From Archangium violaceum Cb vi76 (GTDB lineage Bacteria; Myxococcota; Myxococcia; Myxococcales; Myxococcaceae): DNA of 64,000 bases. The DNA is taken from the NCBI RefSeq assembly GCF_000733295.1, contig NZ_JPMI01000227.1, positions 1-64,000 on the forward strand, read 5' to 3'. Under the pieces are notes generated by a model. The model had not been told where the DNA came from and did not search any database. It was given only the letters and a program-made list of their open reading frames with translations. A program made the position numbers and the translations under genes. Shown one piece after another: positions 7,623 through 16,942 of this stretch (its first letter is position 1; each line of letters starts with the position of its first letter).

Positions 7623-8087
7623 ATGGCGCGAATGCCGAGATTCTATAAGCCAGGGACGTTTTTGAGAATTCGTCTTTCGGACGACTCTTGCGGCTACGGG
7701 AGGGTGCTGACGCGAACGCATGATGCCTTCTACGACTACAAGACCGAGAGTCCTGATACAGATCTCGATCGGATTGCATCCAAGCCAATCCTCTTCAAGG
7801 TGGCTGTCCGTCATCTGGACCCCAAATCATGGGAGGTCATCGGGTGGAGAGAGCTCGAGGAACCGCTGACCCAACCGATTGTCTCATTCAGGCAGGATAT
7901 ATTGGACTTCCGTAACTGCACGATCTTCGACCTGGACGGTCATTCGAGGATTGCCGAGCCCCACGAGTGTATTGGGCTGGAACAAATGGCTGTTTGGGAA
8001 CAGCATGCAGTCGAAGAACGCCTGCTCGACACCTTCATGGGGCGGCCCAACGCCACGGTGGAGCACCTGAAAGTACGCCTGAAATAG
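7623..8087 (+). CDS. Imm26-like immunity protein
   Basis: The 154-aa protein begins MARMPRFYKPGTFLRIRLSD and continues CGYGRVLTRTHDAFYDY. The 'G.fl.I.L.dg..gyGrVl......fyd' pattern is characteristic of Imm26 immunity proteins. The start lies 2 bp after the toxin stop, so the two genes are almost certainly co-transcribed and possibly translationally coupled. It presumably binds and neutralises the nuclease domain in the cytoplasm of the producer. There is no signal peptide. GC content is lower than in surrounding genes, as for its partner. Confidence 0.65.
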   Translation: MARMPRFYKPGTFLRIRLSDDSCGYGRVLTRTHDAFYDYKTESPDTDLDRIASKPILFKVAVRHLDPKSWEVIGWRELEEPLTQPIVSFRQDILDFRNCTIFDLDGHSRIAEPHECIGLEQMAVWEQHAVEERLLDTFMGRPNATVEHLKVRLK

Positions 8088-8123
8088 GCAGTCTCTCACA
8101 GTCAGGGCGGACGAGCGCATGGC

Positions 8124-8283
8124 GCTCGAGTGAGCTCCTACGCGGCGACCTGTCTCAGCAACTCCAGGGGTCCCAGTTCCTGGAGCCGCTGGAGTTGCTC
8201 CTGGTTCTTGACGAGCAGCGAGCCGGCGAAGCCCATGGCGTTGACGTTGATGCCGTGGGACTCGGCCCGCGCGCGAGGCACCA
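8124..8283. repeat. Right copy of 160-bp perfect direct repeat (island boundary)
   Basis: This copy of 1908-2067 forms the 3' end of the intact Ap4A phosphorylase-like gene plus 14 bp beyond its stop. The outermost 10 bp copy the end of the SUKH-like gene, which shows that the two genes were once convergent neighbours. It marks the right edge of the island. Confidence 0.95.
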
Positions 8284-8989
8284 GCAGCATCCAGTCCCGC
8301 GTGGTGAGCAGGTTGTACGGAGGCAGCGGGTGCCCGATTCCCAGCTCCTTCATCAGCGACTGGTAGGCCGCGAGCAGCCGGGCCCCATCCCGGGCGGGTG
8401 AGGACTCCCACGGCCCGAGGCGCGTCACCGCGTGGGCGAACTCCGGCGCCCCGGGCAGCACCTTCTCCATGGGGACCCGCAGGCCTTCGGGACCAAGCGA
8501 AGGGATGAGCTGGAGGTGCTTGTGGGGTTGACTGGCCCCGGCCACCTCGCCGGAGTTGTAGAAGCCCAGCCCGTCCAGCCCGTCCATGCAGAGCGCGAGC
8601 GCCTCGAAGTCCGCGGCCGTGAGCAGGGACTCCTGCTCCTCGAAGGCTCGCGTCACGATGAGCAGGTGGTGCTCCACGACGTTGAACTTGTTGAGCAGGC
8701 ACAGGTGCGTGGGGGAGAGCCCTCCCACGATGAGGTCCGGATCCGGGTTCTCGAAGGGATCGAAGGGCACCGCGCGGGGCTTCTCGCGTTTGGCCCGCTC
8801 GTCCTTGAGGTGCGCCCGGCCGAGCACCCGCACCTGGAAGGAGATTCCCCGCTCCTCGAGGGTCTGGCACTCGGTGGCGATCGGCTGCAGGGCGCCCGTG
8901 GCCAGTGCGTGCCGGGTCGTGGAGACGATCCGCGGCCACAGGTCCTCGGGCCGCAGGGACGGCTCATGGGGGAGGGGGGGCGTGCTCAT
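8138..8989 (-). CDS. Ap4A phosphorylase / ATP adenylyltransferase-like protein
   Basis: The 283-aa protein resembles the APA1/APA2 group, which cleave diadenosine tetraphosphate with phosphate to give ADP and ATP. The signature PHKHLQLIP, with the HxHxQ nucleotidyl-transfer motif, is at residues 155-163. FDPFENPDPDLIVGGLSPTH (76-95) and KFNVVEHHLLIVTRAFE (101-117) are typical of the family. Length is close to the family norm. I chose the ATG at 8989; an in-frame start at 9013 is possible. The last 49 codons lie in the 160-bp repeat. It is divergent from the transglutaminase-like gene, with a gap of about 56 bp. It is probably cytosolic. Confidence 0.75.
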   Translation of the reverse strand: MSTPPLPHEPSLRPEDLWPRIVSTTRHALATGALQPIATECQTLEERGISFQVRVLGRAHLKDERAKREKPRAVPFDPFENPDPDLIVGGLSPTHLCLLNKFNVVEHHLLIVTRAFEEQESLLTAADFEALALCMDGLDGLGFYNSGEVAGASQPHKHLQLIPSLGPEGLRVPMEKVLPGAPEFAHAVTRLGPWESSPARDGARLLAAYQSLMKELGIGHPLPPYNLLTTRDWMLLVPRARAESHGINVNAMGFAGSLLVKNQEQLQRLQELGPLELLRQVAA

Positions 8990-9045
8990 CACGGAGCAGA
9001 TTACCGCAGGCAATCGCCCCGCGTAGGGGTCGTAAAGGGGGGGAC

Positions 9046-10251
9046 ATGCGACAGTCCGCGTCCCTCACCGTCCTGCTGGCCCTGCTGGGTACCGCCCCGG
9101 CCGCCCTCGCCGGGGCCCCCGCTACCACCCCGGGCCCGCTCGAGAAGATCTCCATCGTCGAGTCCTCCAACCTCAAGCTGGACGACCGCTACCGCACCCT
9201 GAAGCTGCCCGAGAGCCTCGATACCCCCGAGCTCCGCCAGCTCCGCGAGCACGTCCTGAAGCAGGTGGACCTCTCGCGCCGCTCGGACCCGGAGCTCATC
9301 CTCGAAGCCCTCGAGTGGGTGAGCATCCAGTGGGACCATGACGGGATGAACGAGCCCCCGCCGGGCACGTCGTCGTTCCAGATCCTCCAGAACGTGAAGC
9401 AGGGGCAGCGCTACCGGTGCGTGGAGTACGGCACGGTGGTGTCGGACCTGCTGTTGTCGCTGGGCTACCCGTCGCGGCCGCTCGGCATCATGACGGCGGA
9501 TCCCGCCTACGGGGGCTTCGGGCAGTCCCACGTGGCGTCCGAGGTCTGGTCCAACACCCTGGACAAGTGGATCTTCATCGACCCGCAGTTCAGCATGGCC
9601 GCCACCCACGAGGGGCGCTACCTGAGCTTCCTCGAGATGTTCCAGCTCAAGAAGGAGGGCCGGTTCGGGGAGATCCGCTTCACTCCCTCACCGCGCTACC
9701 TCGCGCGTCACAAGAAGACGCCTGAGGAGCTCGACAAGCAGTACCGGGAGTTCATCGGCCGCTACTTCGGGTACATGAACGTCCCGTATCTGCGGGACGG
9801 GAAGAAGGCCACGCTGATGCTGCCACTGGAGGGCAAGGGGCAGTTCGCGACCTTCCAGGGGTTCCACGCCGATGGCCTGCTCTTCACCGATGACCCGCGG
9901 GAGCTCTACTTCCCGCTCAATCACACGCAGGTGCTGTTCACGTACAACAACGCGCGCCGGCCCATCGAGCTCATCCAGGAGCACCACATCACCACGGAGC
10001 AGGAGTTCCTGAGCAAGCGGTCGCTGTTCGCCGCCCGGCCGGACTACACGCTCACGTTGCAGCACGGCATGCCCTGGTTCAGCCACTACGAGTTGCGCGT
10101 CGACGGCGGCGAATGGAAGCGGCTGCCCGGCGACACGGCGCCACTGAAGCTGCATGCGGGACTCAACACGCTCGAGGTCCGGGCGGTGAATCGAGCGGGG
10201 GCCGCCGGTCCCATCAACCGGATGAAGATCCGGTACGCGGCGGACCCCTGA
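9046..10251 (+). CDS. Exported transglutaminase-like protein
   Basis: The 401-aa protein has a Sec signal peptide (residues 1-22, ending near ALAGA). A transglutaminase-like core follows, with the expected triad: Cys125 in RYRCVEYG, His162 in SHVASEVW and Asp179 in FIDPQFS. The order and spacing fit the Cys-His-Asp papain-like fold, so it may be a peptidase or acyltransferase acting outside the cytoplasmic membrane. The C-terminal part (about 310-395) looks like a beta-sandwich module. The ATG at 9046 follows a G-rich ribosome site. It is convergent with the acyl-CoA-binding protein gene 9 bp downstream. The substrate cannot be told. Confidence 0.75.
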   Translation: MRQSASLTVLLALLGTAPAALAGAPATTPGPLEKISIVESSNLKLDDRYRTLKLPESLDTPELRQLREHVLKQVDLSRRSDPELILEALEWVSIQWDHDGMNEPPPGTSSFQILQNVKQGQRYRCVEYGTVVSDLLLSLGYPSRPLGIMTADPAYGGFGQSHVASEVWSNTLDKWIFIDPQFSMAATHEGRYLSFLEMFQLKKEGRFGEIRFTPSPRYLARHKKTPEELDKQYREFIGRYFGYMNVPYLRDGKKATLMLPLEGKGQFATFQGFHADGLLFTDDPRELYFPLNHTQVLFTYNNARRPIELIQEHHITTEQEFLSKRSLFAARPDYTLTLQHGMPWFSHYELRVDGGEWKRLPGDTAPLKLHAGLNTLEVRAVNRAGAAGPINRMKIRYAADP

Positions 10252-10260
10252 TGCCGCCGC

Positions 10261-10518
10261 TCAGCCGCGCAGCAGGCGCTCCACGAGCGCCACGTACTGC
10301 TGCATGGCCGCTTCCTTGCCCAGGCCCTTGCGGCCGGCCCAGGCGTCGTACTTGGCGCGCCCCTTGATGTCCAACATCCCTGGGCGCTTGCCCTGGACGT
10401 CGCCCTCGGTGCCCTGCTTGAAGAGCGAATACAGCTCCAACAGCGTGTCGTTGGAGGGGCGCGTCTTGAGCGTCTTCACGCGCTCCTGCGCGGAACGGAA
10501 ATCATCCTCGAGTGCCAT
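10261..10518 (-). CDS. Acyl-CoA-binding protein (ACBP)
   Basis: The 85-aa protein has the full ACBP domain. Key segments are LLELYSLFKQGTEGDV and KGRAKYDAWAGRKGLG, followed by AMQQYVALVERLL. These match the family's KQat.GD and gkaKW.AW signatures, with the acyl-CoA-contacting Lys and Tyr/Trp positions retained or conservatively replaced. ACBPs bind and carry long-chain acyl-CoA esters in the cytoplasm. Bacterial copies are uncommon but known in myxobacteria. It is transcribed with the upstream helical protein (12-bp gap). The fadI-fadJ genes in the same window are 45 kb away, so no operon link is implied. Confidence 0.9.
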   Translation of the reverse strand: MALEDDFRSAQERVKTLKTRPSNDTLLELYSLFKQGTEGDVQGKRPGMLDIKGRAKYDAWAGRKGLGKEAAMQQYVALVERLLRG

Positions 10519-10530
10519 ACGGTTTCTCCT

Positions 10531-11514
10531 CTACTTCATCAGTTCTTCGAGCCAGCGTGCGAAGGGCTCGGAGGCCACCACCGGCGCCAGCCGCCTGCGC
10601 AGGGACTCGCGGCCCAGATCCTGGAAGGTGTCGAGCAGGCCGAGCGGCTCGAGCAGCTCGCGCATCGGGCGCTTGCCGTCCCGCTCCATGAGGCGGGTGA
10701 TCAGGGCCTCCAGCTCCTTTGTGGCGTCCCGCGTGGAGAGCCACTGGGTGAGGGCCTTGCGCACCACCGCCGCGCTGCCGGGGATGTCCGCACGGGACAG
10801 CTCCCGTCCGAGCTTCGCCAGGGGCTGGCTCAGCACTCCGTCCAGGAGGGCCACGCGCATCTCCGCCTGCTCCGAGGCCCGGGTGGGGTCGGTGAGCGCA
10901 TCGGCGAGCTGCTGGAAGAGGCCGGACAGCGCCGAGTCGGCGAAGTCACGGGCACGCTTCTCCACCTGGCGCTCGATCTCATCGGAGAGCGCGCCAGCGA
11001 TGCCGCCCAGTGCTCCGCCCGAGCTCTTGGCCTGCTCGGCGGCGAGCTTCGCGAGGCCGGAGAAGCCCTTGGCGATGCGGTTCTCCGTCACGGGGGCGCT
11101 CACCTTGCGGCTGAACTCGATGAGCACGTTGAGCAGCAGCGTGCGCACCAGCGTGCGGACGGGCGGACGGTCCAGCACGGAGAGCACCAGTGCCCGGTCC
11201 GGCGAGTAGCGGCGGGCGGCCAGCTCCGACAACATCTTGGGGAGCTCGGGAGGCACGGCCTCGCGCACGGTGCGCGGGTCCTGGGAGAGCTGGCGCTGGA
11301 GGTGGTCGAGCGCGGAGGCGAGCTCGCGGTCCGCGGTGTCGGAAGCGAGCCAGCCCTCGAGGGCGGCCCTCAGCGCGCGCGCCGCGAGGGCGGGCGGCAG
11401 GAGGGACTCGAGGGGCTGGGAGAGCTCGTGCTCCACGACGAGCGAGGCGAGGCGATCCAACGGACCGTCGGAAGAGGCGTCCTGGAGTCGGGCGAGGAGG
11501 TCCTGGGCATTCAT
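10531..11514 (-). CDS. Helix-rich hypothetical protein upstream of ACBP
   Basis: The 327-aa protein is almost entirely predicted helix, rich in Leu, Ala, Arg and Glu. It has no signal peptide and no membrane segment, and I recognise no domain. Internally similar stretches (LSQPLESLLPP and LSQPLAKLGRELS, each followed by RALRAALEGWL or VRKALTQWLSTRD) suggest two related helical halves. I placed the start at the ATG at 11514; in-frame open sequence continues upstream but has poor codon character. It is 12 bp from the ACBP gene and probably forms an operon with it, so a role in acyl-CoA or lipid handling is possible but speculative. Confidence 0.6.
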   Translation of the reverse strand: MNAQDLLARLQDASSDGPLDRLASLVVEHELSQPLESLLPPALAARALRAALEGWLASDTADRELASALDHLQRQLSQDPRTVREAVPPELPKMLSELAARRYSPDRALVLSVLDRPPVRTLVRTLLLNVLIEFSRKVSAPVTENRIAKGFSGLAKLAAEQAKSSGGALGGIAGALSDEIERQVEKRARDFADSALSGLFQQLADALTDPTRASEQAEMRVALLDGVLSQPLAKLGRELSRADIPGSAAVVRKALTQWLSTRDATKELEALITRLMERDGKRPMRELLEPLGLLDTFQDLGRESLRRRLAPVVASEPFARWLEELMK

Positions 11515-11730
11515 GGCGGTGGGCAGTATGGCGCGGCTCGCCGCTTTCGCCTCCCCGAAAGCATCCCATGCCCAGCAGCACGGACCAGCACCTCGGGCCG
11601 TGCGCGGCTCCTGGCCTGCCCAAGGTGTCTTGCCAGGTCCGGCCAACCTGGCGGCTTGACAGATGCGTCCGCGTTTCCATGTACTTCCGGATCGGCGGCC
11701 CTTGGGCCGTATCGCTTCCGGAGGTCCGCC

Positions 11731-13268
11731 GTGTCCACCCGTCTTGCAGGCACTCGCTCCAGGGGCGCGCGCCTGGGGCCCTGCGTGAGCGCCTGGGCCC
11801 TCATCGTCCTGTTCCAGTTCGCGTGTGCCACGGGCACGCCTCACGGCAGTCTCCTCGCGGGCTACCGCTCCCCTCCGCTCGCGCCCCCGCCGGCTGCCCA
11901 GGAGCGGGTGGTGGTCACGGCGGAGCCGGGCCTGGAGTCGGCCACGGTGTACGAGGTGGACTTCCTGGAGCCCGGTGCCGTTTCCACCCGGTCAGTGCAC
12001 ATCTCCCCGGCCGAGTTCCAGCGAGCCTTCCATCGGCTCGCCCGGGACGTACGACTGGGGGGAAGACACCCCAACAGGCCGCCCGCGAGTTGCTCGCCAC
12101 TGGGGGGCCGCCGGCCGAGGAGGGCTGGGTGGAAGCCTCGGGCGACTGGAGGCTGGAGGTATACGCGGGCCAGGGCCTCACCTGGATACCCGAGCGCCAG
12201 ACGGGCCCTGTCGTCCTCACCCCCCAGGCCGAAGCCGCCCTGAGGGACTACTACCTGGCATGGTGTGCACCCGAGGGGGGAGGTGACTGCCGGGCCCTTC
12301 TGGACGACGGGCCGTACTTGAGGGCCGAGGACCGGCGCGTCCTGGCCCTGTCCATCGCCTTTGGCCACGTGCTGGAGGAGACGAAGGGAGCGCTGGGCCG
12401 CGAGTTGCTGGACACACGGGCGCTCGTCTCCATGGTCGTCTGGACGGTGGCCCTCTACTGCGCCATCGAGGAGCTGCGCGCGGCCGGTGCGCAGTTCGGC
12501 AAGGTGCTGGGCGAGGACGCGGCGAGGGCGATGATTCTGGCGGTGGCCAGCCTGAGCGGACACACGCTGGGGCAGGTGATGGCGCGGGTGAAGTCACTGC
12601 CGGGCTTCCGGCTGGCGGGGGCGCGGTTCGAGGCGCAAGGCGGGGCGGCCGTCATGGGCCGGCTGGAAGGCACGGAGGCGGCGCTCGCCTCGGAAGGGGC
12701 GCTGGCCCGGGCGGTGGTGGCGGCGGAGAGGGTGGCCACCTCGCCGCAAGGTCCCCTGGCCGTGGTGATGCTCAAGAAGGGAACGGGCCGTGGGACGGAA
12801 ACAGCTCCGGGGGGTCGCTCCGCCACTACCGTCATCCGGCACCGGGGCGGCAACCGGCAGGTGGTGCTCAGCGACGGCCCGCGCTGGCACATTCCCCGAG
12901 GCAAGTCGGTGGCGGACATTCCTGTCGAGGACAGGGTGGGCGACATGCTCCAGGAAGCCGTCACCCGGGCCGCCAGGCAGTGGGGGCCCCACAGGCTCTC
13001 GCGCAACGAGCGAGAGGCCATCGACGAAGCCTTGAAGGAGGGCAGATACTGGCTGGCGCGACTGCTGGAGCGCGAGGCCCGGGGGCGCTTCGTGGAGGAC
13101 GAGGTCCGTAGGCAATTCAAACACCTCTACAACTTCAGCCGGAACCAGGGAGTCGATGTGGAAGTCCTGGGGGGCTACAAGTACGAGATTCTTTCCGGCA
13201 CGGACTCGAATCTGGCTCGGCATGGCCGACGCATGGCGGGTGAGTTCTTCCGGATGCTCACCTTCTGA
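11731..13268 (+). pseudogene. TIGR02269-type Myxococcus lipoprotein, single-base frameshift
   Basis: The N-terminal part starts at a GTG (11731) after GGAGGT. It encodes a lipoprotein signal (LIVLFQFACATG) and the family region VVVTAEPGLESATVYEVDFL. At a run of six Gs (12057-12062) the frame must shift by one base to continue GKTPQQAARELLATGG. The rest then follows: CAPEGGGDCRALLDDGP, DRRVLALSIAFGHVLE, and a C-terminal effector-like domain ending GRRMAGEFFRMLTF. One extra G restores a single chain of about 512 aa. This family resembles surface lipoproteins with variable C-terminal toxin-like domains. The partner gene downstream is intact. The frameshift may be real, phase-variable or a sequence error. 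Confidence 0.7.
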
Positions 13269-13279
13269 AAGGGCGGCGG

Positions 13280-13906
13280 GTGCTCTACAACAAGGTCTTC
13301 TACGAGGATCGGGAGATTGAAAACGAGCGGCTGGAGCTGACGGACAAGGGCTCGCTCTACTTCCTTGGTTCCAATGTGACGTTTCGCGATTGCACCCTCG
13401 TCCTGAAGGTCTCCGGCAGAAATCTGCTCTTCGACGAAGGTACTCGGTTCATCAACTGCACCTTCGAGGTGAAGCAGGAACTGAAGAACCACCAACAGTG
13501 GGTGTTCGCATCACTGAAGGGGTGCAGGTTCAAGGGGCGGCTGTCGGGCTGCGATTTCGGACACTGGCCAGACTACTCGGAGAGGGCGCGGCAAGGGTCC
13601 ATCGAGGACTGTGACTTCTCCGAGGCTCGTCTGGATGGCTGCCGCATCATGGGCTGTGAGCCTTCCTCCATCCGCTTTCCCAGATGGCCCTGCTTCACCA
13701 TCCTGGACCCCATCGGGCAAGCCCGTGAGCTCAACAGTGTCGAGTGGCCGGGAGGTTACCGCCCAGTCATCGTAGAGGGGCCGTACAGGGAGCCTCCCGG
13801 CACGAAGGCCGTGACGTTATACGCCCCTGCTCTCGCCAGGCGACGTAAGACCACCGAGGAAGCATTCAGAGCGGTCATTGAGCAGTTCGACTGCATCGTC
13901 TACTGA
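13280..13906 (+). CDS. Putative immunity or partner protein of the TIGR02269-type lipoprotein
   Basis: The 208-aa protein begins at a GTG 11 bp after the lipoprotein stop. It contains beta-solenoid-like pentapeptide-style segments: VTFRDCTLVLKV, TRFINCTFEVKQ, LKGCRFKGRLSGCDFGHW, IEDCDFSEARLDGCRIMGC. These suggest a right-handed beta-helix. The rest (about 135-208) is unassigned. There is no signal peptide. In myxobacteria such proteins commonly follow TIGR02269 lipoproteins, so I read it as the cognate immunity protein; this is context-based inference. The reading frame is intact even though the upstream gene is frameshifted. Confidence 0.6.
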   Translation: MLYNKVFYEDREIENERLELTDKGSLYFLGSNVTFRDCTLVLKVSGRNLLFDEGTRFINCTFEVKQELKNHQQWVFASLKGCRFKGRLSGCDFGHWPDYSERARQGSIEDCDFSEARLDGCRIMGCEPSSIRFPRWPCFTILDPIGQARELNSVEWPGGYRPVIVEGPYREPPGTKAVTLYAPALARRRKTTEEAFRAVIEQFDCIVY

Positions 13907-14003
13907 CAGAGCGGTGTGGGTTGAAGCGCTCGTGGCCGGCTCCGAGCGGTTGACGGGTGCCTGTCCTCACGCACGCCTGGAGGGGGGGAAGGGCACGGCT
14001 CGT

Positions 14004-15500
14004 TCAGAGCGGCCCGCCGAGGTCGGGGGGCGGTGGCTCGGCGGGGGTAGTGTCCCCGTGACCGACGCGTGAGTGCCTGCGGCCATAGCCGAAGTAGATG
14101 ACGAGCCCGAGCGCCATCCACGCTCCGAGCCGCAACCACGTCGCCACGCCCAGGCCCAGCATGAGGGAGCCGCAGGTGAGGATGCCGAGCACGGGCACCA
14201 CGGGGACGAAGGGAGTGCGGAAGGGCCGGGGCAACTCTGGCCGCCGGTAGCGCAACACGAGGATGCCCGCGCAGACCACCACGAAGGCGAACAGGGTGCC
14301 GATGGACACGAGCTCCCCCAGCAGGCCGATGGGGAACAGCCCCGCCACCACCATGGCCACCACGCCGGTGATGAGCGTGGAGACATAGGGCGTGCGGAAG
14401 CGCGGGTGCACCTGTCCGAAGAAGTGGGGCAGCAGGCCGTCACGCGCCATCGCGTAGAAGATGCGCGGCTGTCCCATCAGCAGGACGAGCACCACCGAGG
14501 CCAGCCCCGCGATGGCTCCCAGACTGATGATGGGCCGCAACCAGGACAGCGCCGGCCCCGCCTGGGCGATGGCCACGTACACGGGCTCGGGCACGTTGAG
14601 GGTGCTGTAGTGCGCCACGCCCGTCATCACCAGCGCCATGAGCATGTACAGCACGGTGCAGACGGCGAGCGAGCCCAGGATGCCCACCGGCAGATCCTTC
14701 TGCGGATTGCGCGTCTCCTGGGCCGCGGTGGAGACGGCATCGAAGCCGATGTAGGCGAAGAAGATGACGCCCGCTCCCGAGAGAATCCCGCTCCAGCCGA
14801 AGTGACCGAAGGTGCCCGTGTTCTCCGGGATGAAGGGCTGCCAGTTCTCGGGCCGCACGTAGAACGCTCCGAAGCCGATGACGAGCAACACCACGCCCAC
14901 CTTCAGGAAGACGATGAGGTTGTTGAGCCGGGCCGACTCGTGGATGCCAATGGTGAGCAGCCCGGTGAGCACCGCCACCAGCAGCGCCGCCGGCAGGTTG
15001 ACGAGCGCTCCGGTGGCGTGCGGGATGTGCGAGCCCGGCCGTATGTCGAAGGGTGCGCTCGTCAGGGCCGCCGGGAGCTGGAGGTGCAGGTAGTCGCGCA
15101 GGAAGGCGGTGAAATAGCCGGACCAGCCCACCGCCACCGTGGAGGAGGCGAAGAGGTACTCGAGCATGAGATCCCAGCCGATGATCCACGCGACGAGCTC
15201 GCCGAGGGTGGCGTAGCCGTAGGTGTAGGCGCTGCCGGCCACGGGAATCATCGCGGCGAACTCGGCGTAGCACAGCCCGGCGAAGAGGCAGCCCACCCCC
15301 GCCAGGATGAAGGACAGGAGGATGGCGGGGCCCGCGTGCTGGGCCGCCGCCGTGCCCGTCACCACGAAGATGCCCGCGCCGATGATGGCGCCAATGCCCA
15401 GCAGGACGAGCTGGAGGCCCGTGAGCGTGCGGTGCAGCTCGTGCCCATGTCCTTCCTCACCCTGCAATTGGGCGAGGCTCTTCGTCGACCAGATACCCAT
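14004..15500 (-). CDS. APC-family amino acid permease
   Basis: The 498-aa inner-membrane protein has about 12-13 hydrophobic segments. It carries the APC signature in the first transmembrane segment ([16 protein letters not shown]) and the conserved [20 protein letters not shown], which is typical of YfnA/CAT-type cationic amino acid transporters. Length is usual for the family. The start is the ATG at 15500. It probably imports amino acids by proton symport. It is convergent with the immunity-like gene (97-bp gap) and diverges from the ATPase/TOPRIM island. The substrate cannot be specified. Confidence 0.9.
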   Translation of the reverse strand: MGIWSTKSLAQLQGEEGHGHELHRTLTGLQLVLLGIGAIIGAGIFVVTGTAAAQHAGPAILLSFILAGVGCLFAGLCYAEFAAMIPVAGSAYTYGYATLGELVAWIIGWDLMLEYLFASSTVAVGWSGYFTAFLRDYLHLQLPAALTSAPFDIRPGSHIPHATGALVNLPAALLVAVLTGLLTIGIHESARLNNLIVFLKVGVVLLVIGFGAFYVRPENWQPFIPENTGTFGHFGWSGILSGAGVIFFAYIGFDAVSTAAQETRNPQKDLPVGILGSLAVCTVLYMLMALVMTGVAHYSTLNVPEPVYVAIAQAGPALSWLRPIISLGAIAGLASVVLVLLMGQPRIFYAMARDGLLPHFFGQVHPRFRTPYVSTLITGVVAMVVAGLFPIGLLGELVSIGTLFAFVVVCAGILVLRYRRPELPRPFRTPFVPVVPVLGILTCGSLMLGLGVATWLRLGAWMALGLVIYFGYGRRHSRVGHGDTTPAEPPPPDLGGPL

Positions 15501-15625
15501 GGATGGCAGTCAACGCCGCTCACCCCCGTCCGAGGAAGAACAAAACGGGCCGCCCGCTCCACCGAGTGTCCGCCGGAGAGCGGATGTCCCCTCGCCGACG
15601 ATCACCCGTTCACGTTGCTGGCTAC

Positions 15626-15699
15626 GCCCGGGCCACCTGGGCTGGAGGTGGCGCCTCGCTCGGAGTGGGCTCTGGAGGCGCGGGCCCTGCCAACAGCAA
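15626..15699. repeat. Degenerate copy of the 3' end of the membrane-protein gene (left border of second island)
   Basis: This stretch starts GCCCGGGCCACCTGGG and ends CAACAGCAAAT. It resembles 18611-18693, which is the 3' end of the membrane-protein gene at 18607-19245. The first 39 bases match with about six differences; the rest needs gaps. It lies in the 317-bp gap 15501-15817, which otherwise shows only the short leader of the ATPase gene. It looks like an old boundary duplication around the ATPase/TOPRIM segment. Confidence 0.55.
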
Positions 15700-15817
15700 A
15701 TCGATTCAGAGGCTCTCTGTGAAGAGGGTTCTTGCTCCTCCCAGGCTCCTCCGCGTACTAACTTGTGAGTCGGCTGGTCACCGTCGTGTCCGGCTCATAC
15801 GCTGCAGAGGCCCAAGG

Positions 15818-16942
15818 ATGCCCACGCTCCGAGTTCGGAACTTCTATGCGCTTCGTAACCTTCGCTGGCCGCTCAGCGGAGTGTCCGTGTTGACCGGGGC
15901 CAATGGTACCGGGAAGACCACCGTACTGCTTGCGCTCAAGGTCATCCGCGCTGCGTTTGATCGTGGATTACCCGAGGCGGTTTCCCAAACGCTTGGGGGT
16001 AGTTACAACCTCCGGAATCACGACGCGGCCGAAGACGAACCAACCGAACTCGGTCTTGAGTTGGATGATTTGTCCTGGCGTGTCCAGCTCAGAGCTCGCG
16101 GTGCGACCGTTGACTACGTGACCGACGAGAGTCTCACCTTGGGCGGTGAGACGATCTTCGTGCGCGACAGCCTTGGCAATTTCGTCTATCGCGGCGAGCG
16201 CCAGGAATTTGTCCCGGCGGCTGCGGAACGGCTCGGACTGCGTTGGGTGACCGAGTTCCATCCGGAAGATTCAGACGCCGCGCGACTCTCAAATCTCATC
16301 CGTAATATCCAGGTTTATTACGATCCAGATCTACGTGGACTCCGTGAGGGCGGCTCTCGAGCGATCGAGGATCGGCATCTGCACACCCGCGGCCGGAACG
16401 TGTTTACGATGTTGCGGAAGTGGCGGGATCGGCGGGAGGACGCACGGCGCTTCGATTTTGTCGACCAGGGGCTGCGGGCAGCATTTCCTGGTGTGTATGA
16501 CGGCATTGATTTCGATGCAGGGCAGACGGTGACTGCCCGCGTATACCGGCCCGGCAATGAAACACCGAATCCCATCAGCCACGAAGCAAACGGCGTCCTC
16601 TCGATGCTGATGCTCCTCGCGCAGATCGCCTCCGCGGATCGCGGTGGGATTGTTGCTATTGACGAGCCCGAGCATGCGCTGCACCCGTTCGCGATACGGC
16701 GCCTGGTTGAGCGCGCCCGCGCATGGGCCCGGCAACACGATCTGACGATCCTCTTCACCACCCATTCCCCGGTATTGCTCAATCAGTTCAATGCGGAACC
16801 GGAGCATGTTTTCGTCCTGGAGCGTGGCTACGAGGTGCTTCCGGTCCCGCTCGACGAGCTACGCGATCGCAACTGGCTCGCGAACTACACGATTGGTGAA
16901 CTCTACAGTGATAGCGAGTTCGCGGCGAACGAGAACATCTGA
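15818..16942 (+). CDS. AAA ATPase, OLD/RecF-like (defence candidate)
   Basis: The 374-aa cytosolic ABC-type ATPase has Walker A GANGTGKTT (about residues 28-36). Late in the chain come GVLSMLMLLAQ (signature region), the Walker B segment GGIVAIDEPEHALHP and the H-loop ILFTTHSPVLLNQ. The short compact form, with no long coiled coil, is like AAA_21/OLD ATPases that partner nucleases in anti-phage systems such as OLD, Gabija, PARIS and Septu. The ATG at 15818 follows an AAGG. The stop overlaps the next start (TGATG), so the two genes are coupled. GC content and codon use look lower than neighbouring genes, suggesting transfer. Confidence 0.8.
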   Translation: MPTLRVRNFYALRNLRWPLSGVSVLTGANGTGKTTVLLALKVIRAAFDRGLPEAVSQTLGGSYNLRNHDAAEDEPTELGLELDDLSWRVQLRARGATVDYVTDESLTLGGETIFVRDSLGNFVYRGERQEFVPAAAERLGLRWVTEFHPEDSDAARLSNLIRNIQVYYDPDLRGLREGGSRAIEDRHLHTRGRNVFTMLRKWRDRREDARRFDFVDQGLRAAFPGVYDGIDFDAGQTVTARVYRPGNETPNPISHEANGVLSMLMLLAQIASADRGGIVAIDEPEHALHPFAIRRLVERARAWARQHDLTILFTTHSPVLLNQFNAEPEHVFVLERGYEVLPVPLDELRDRNWLANYTIGELYSDSEFAANENI

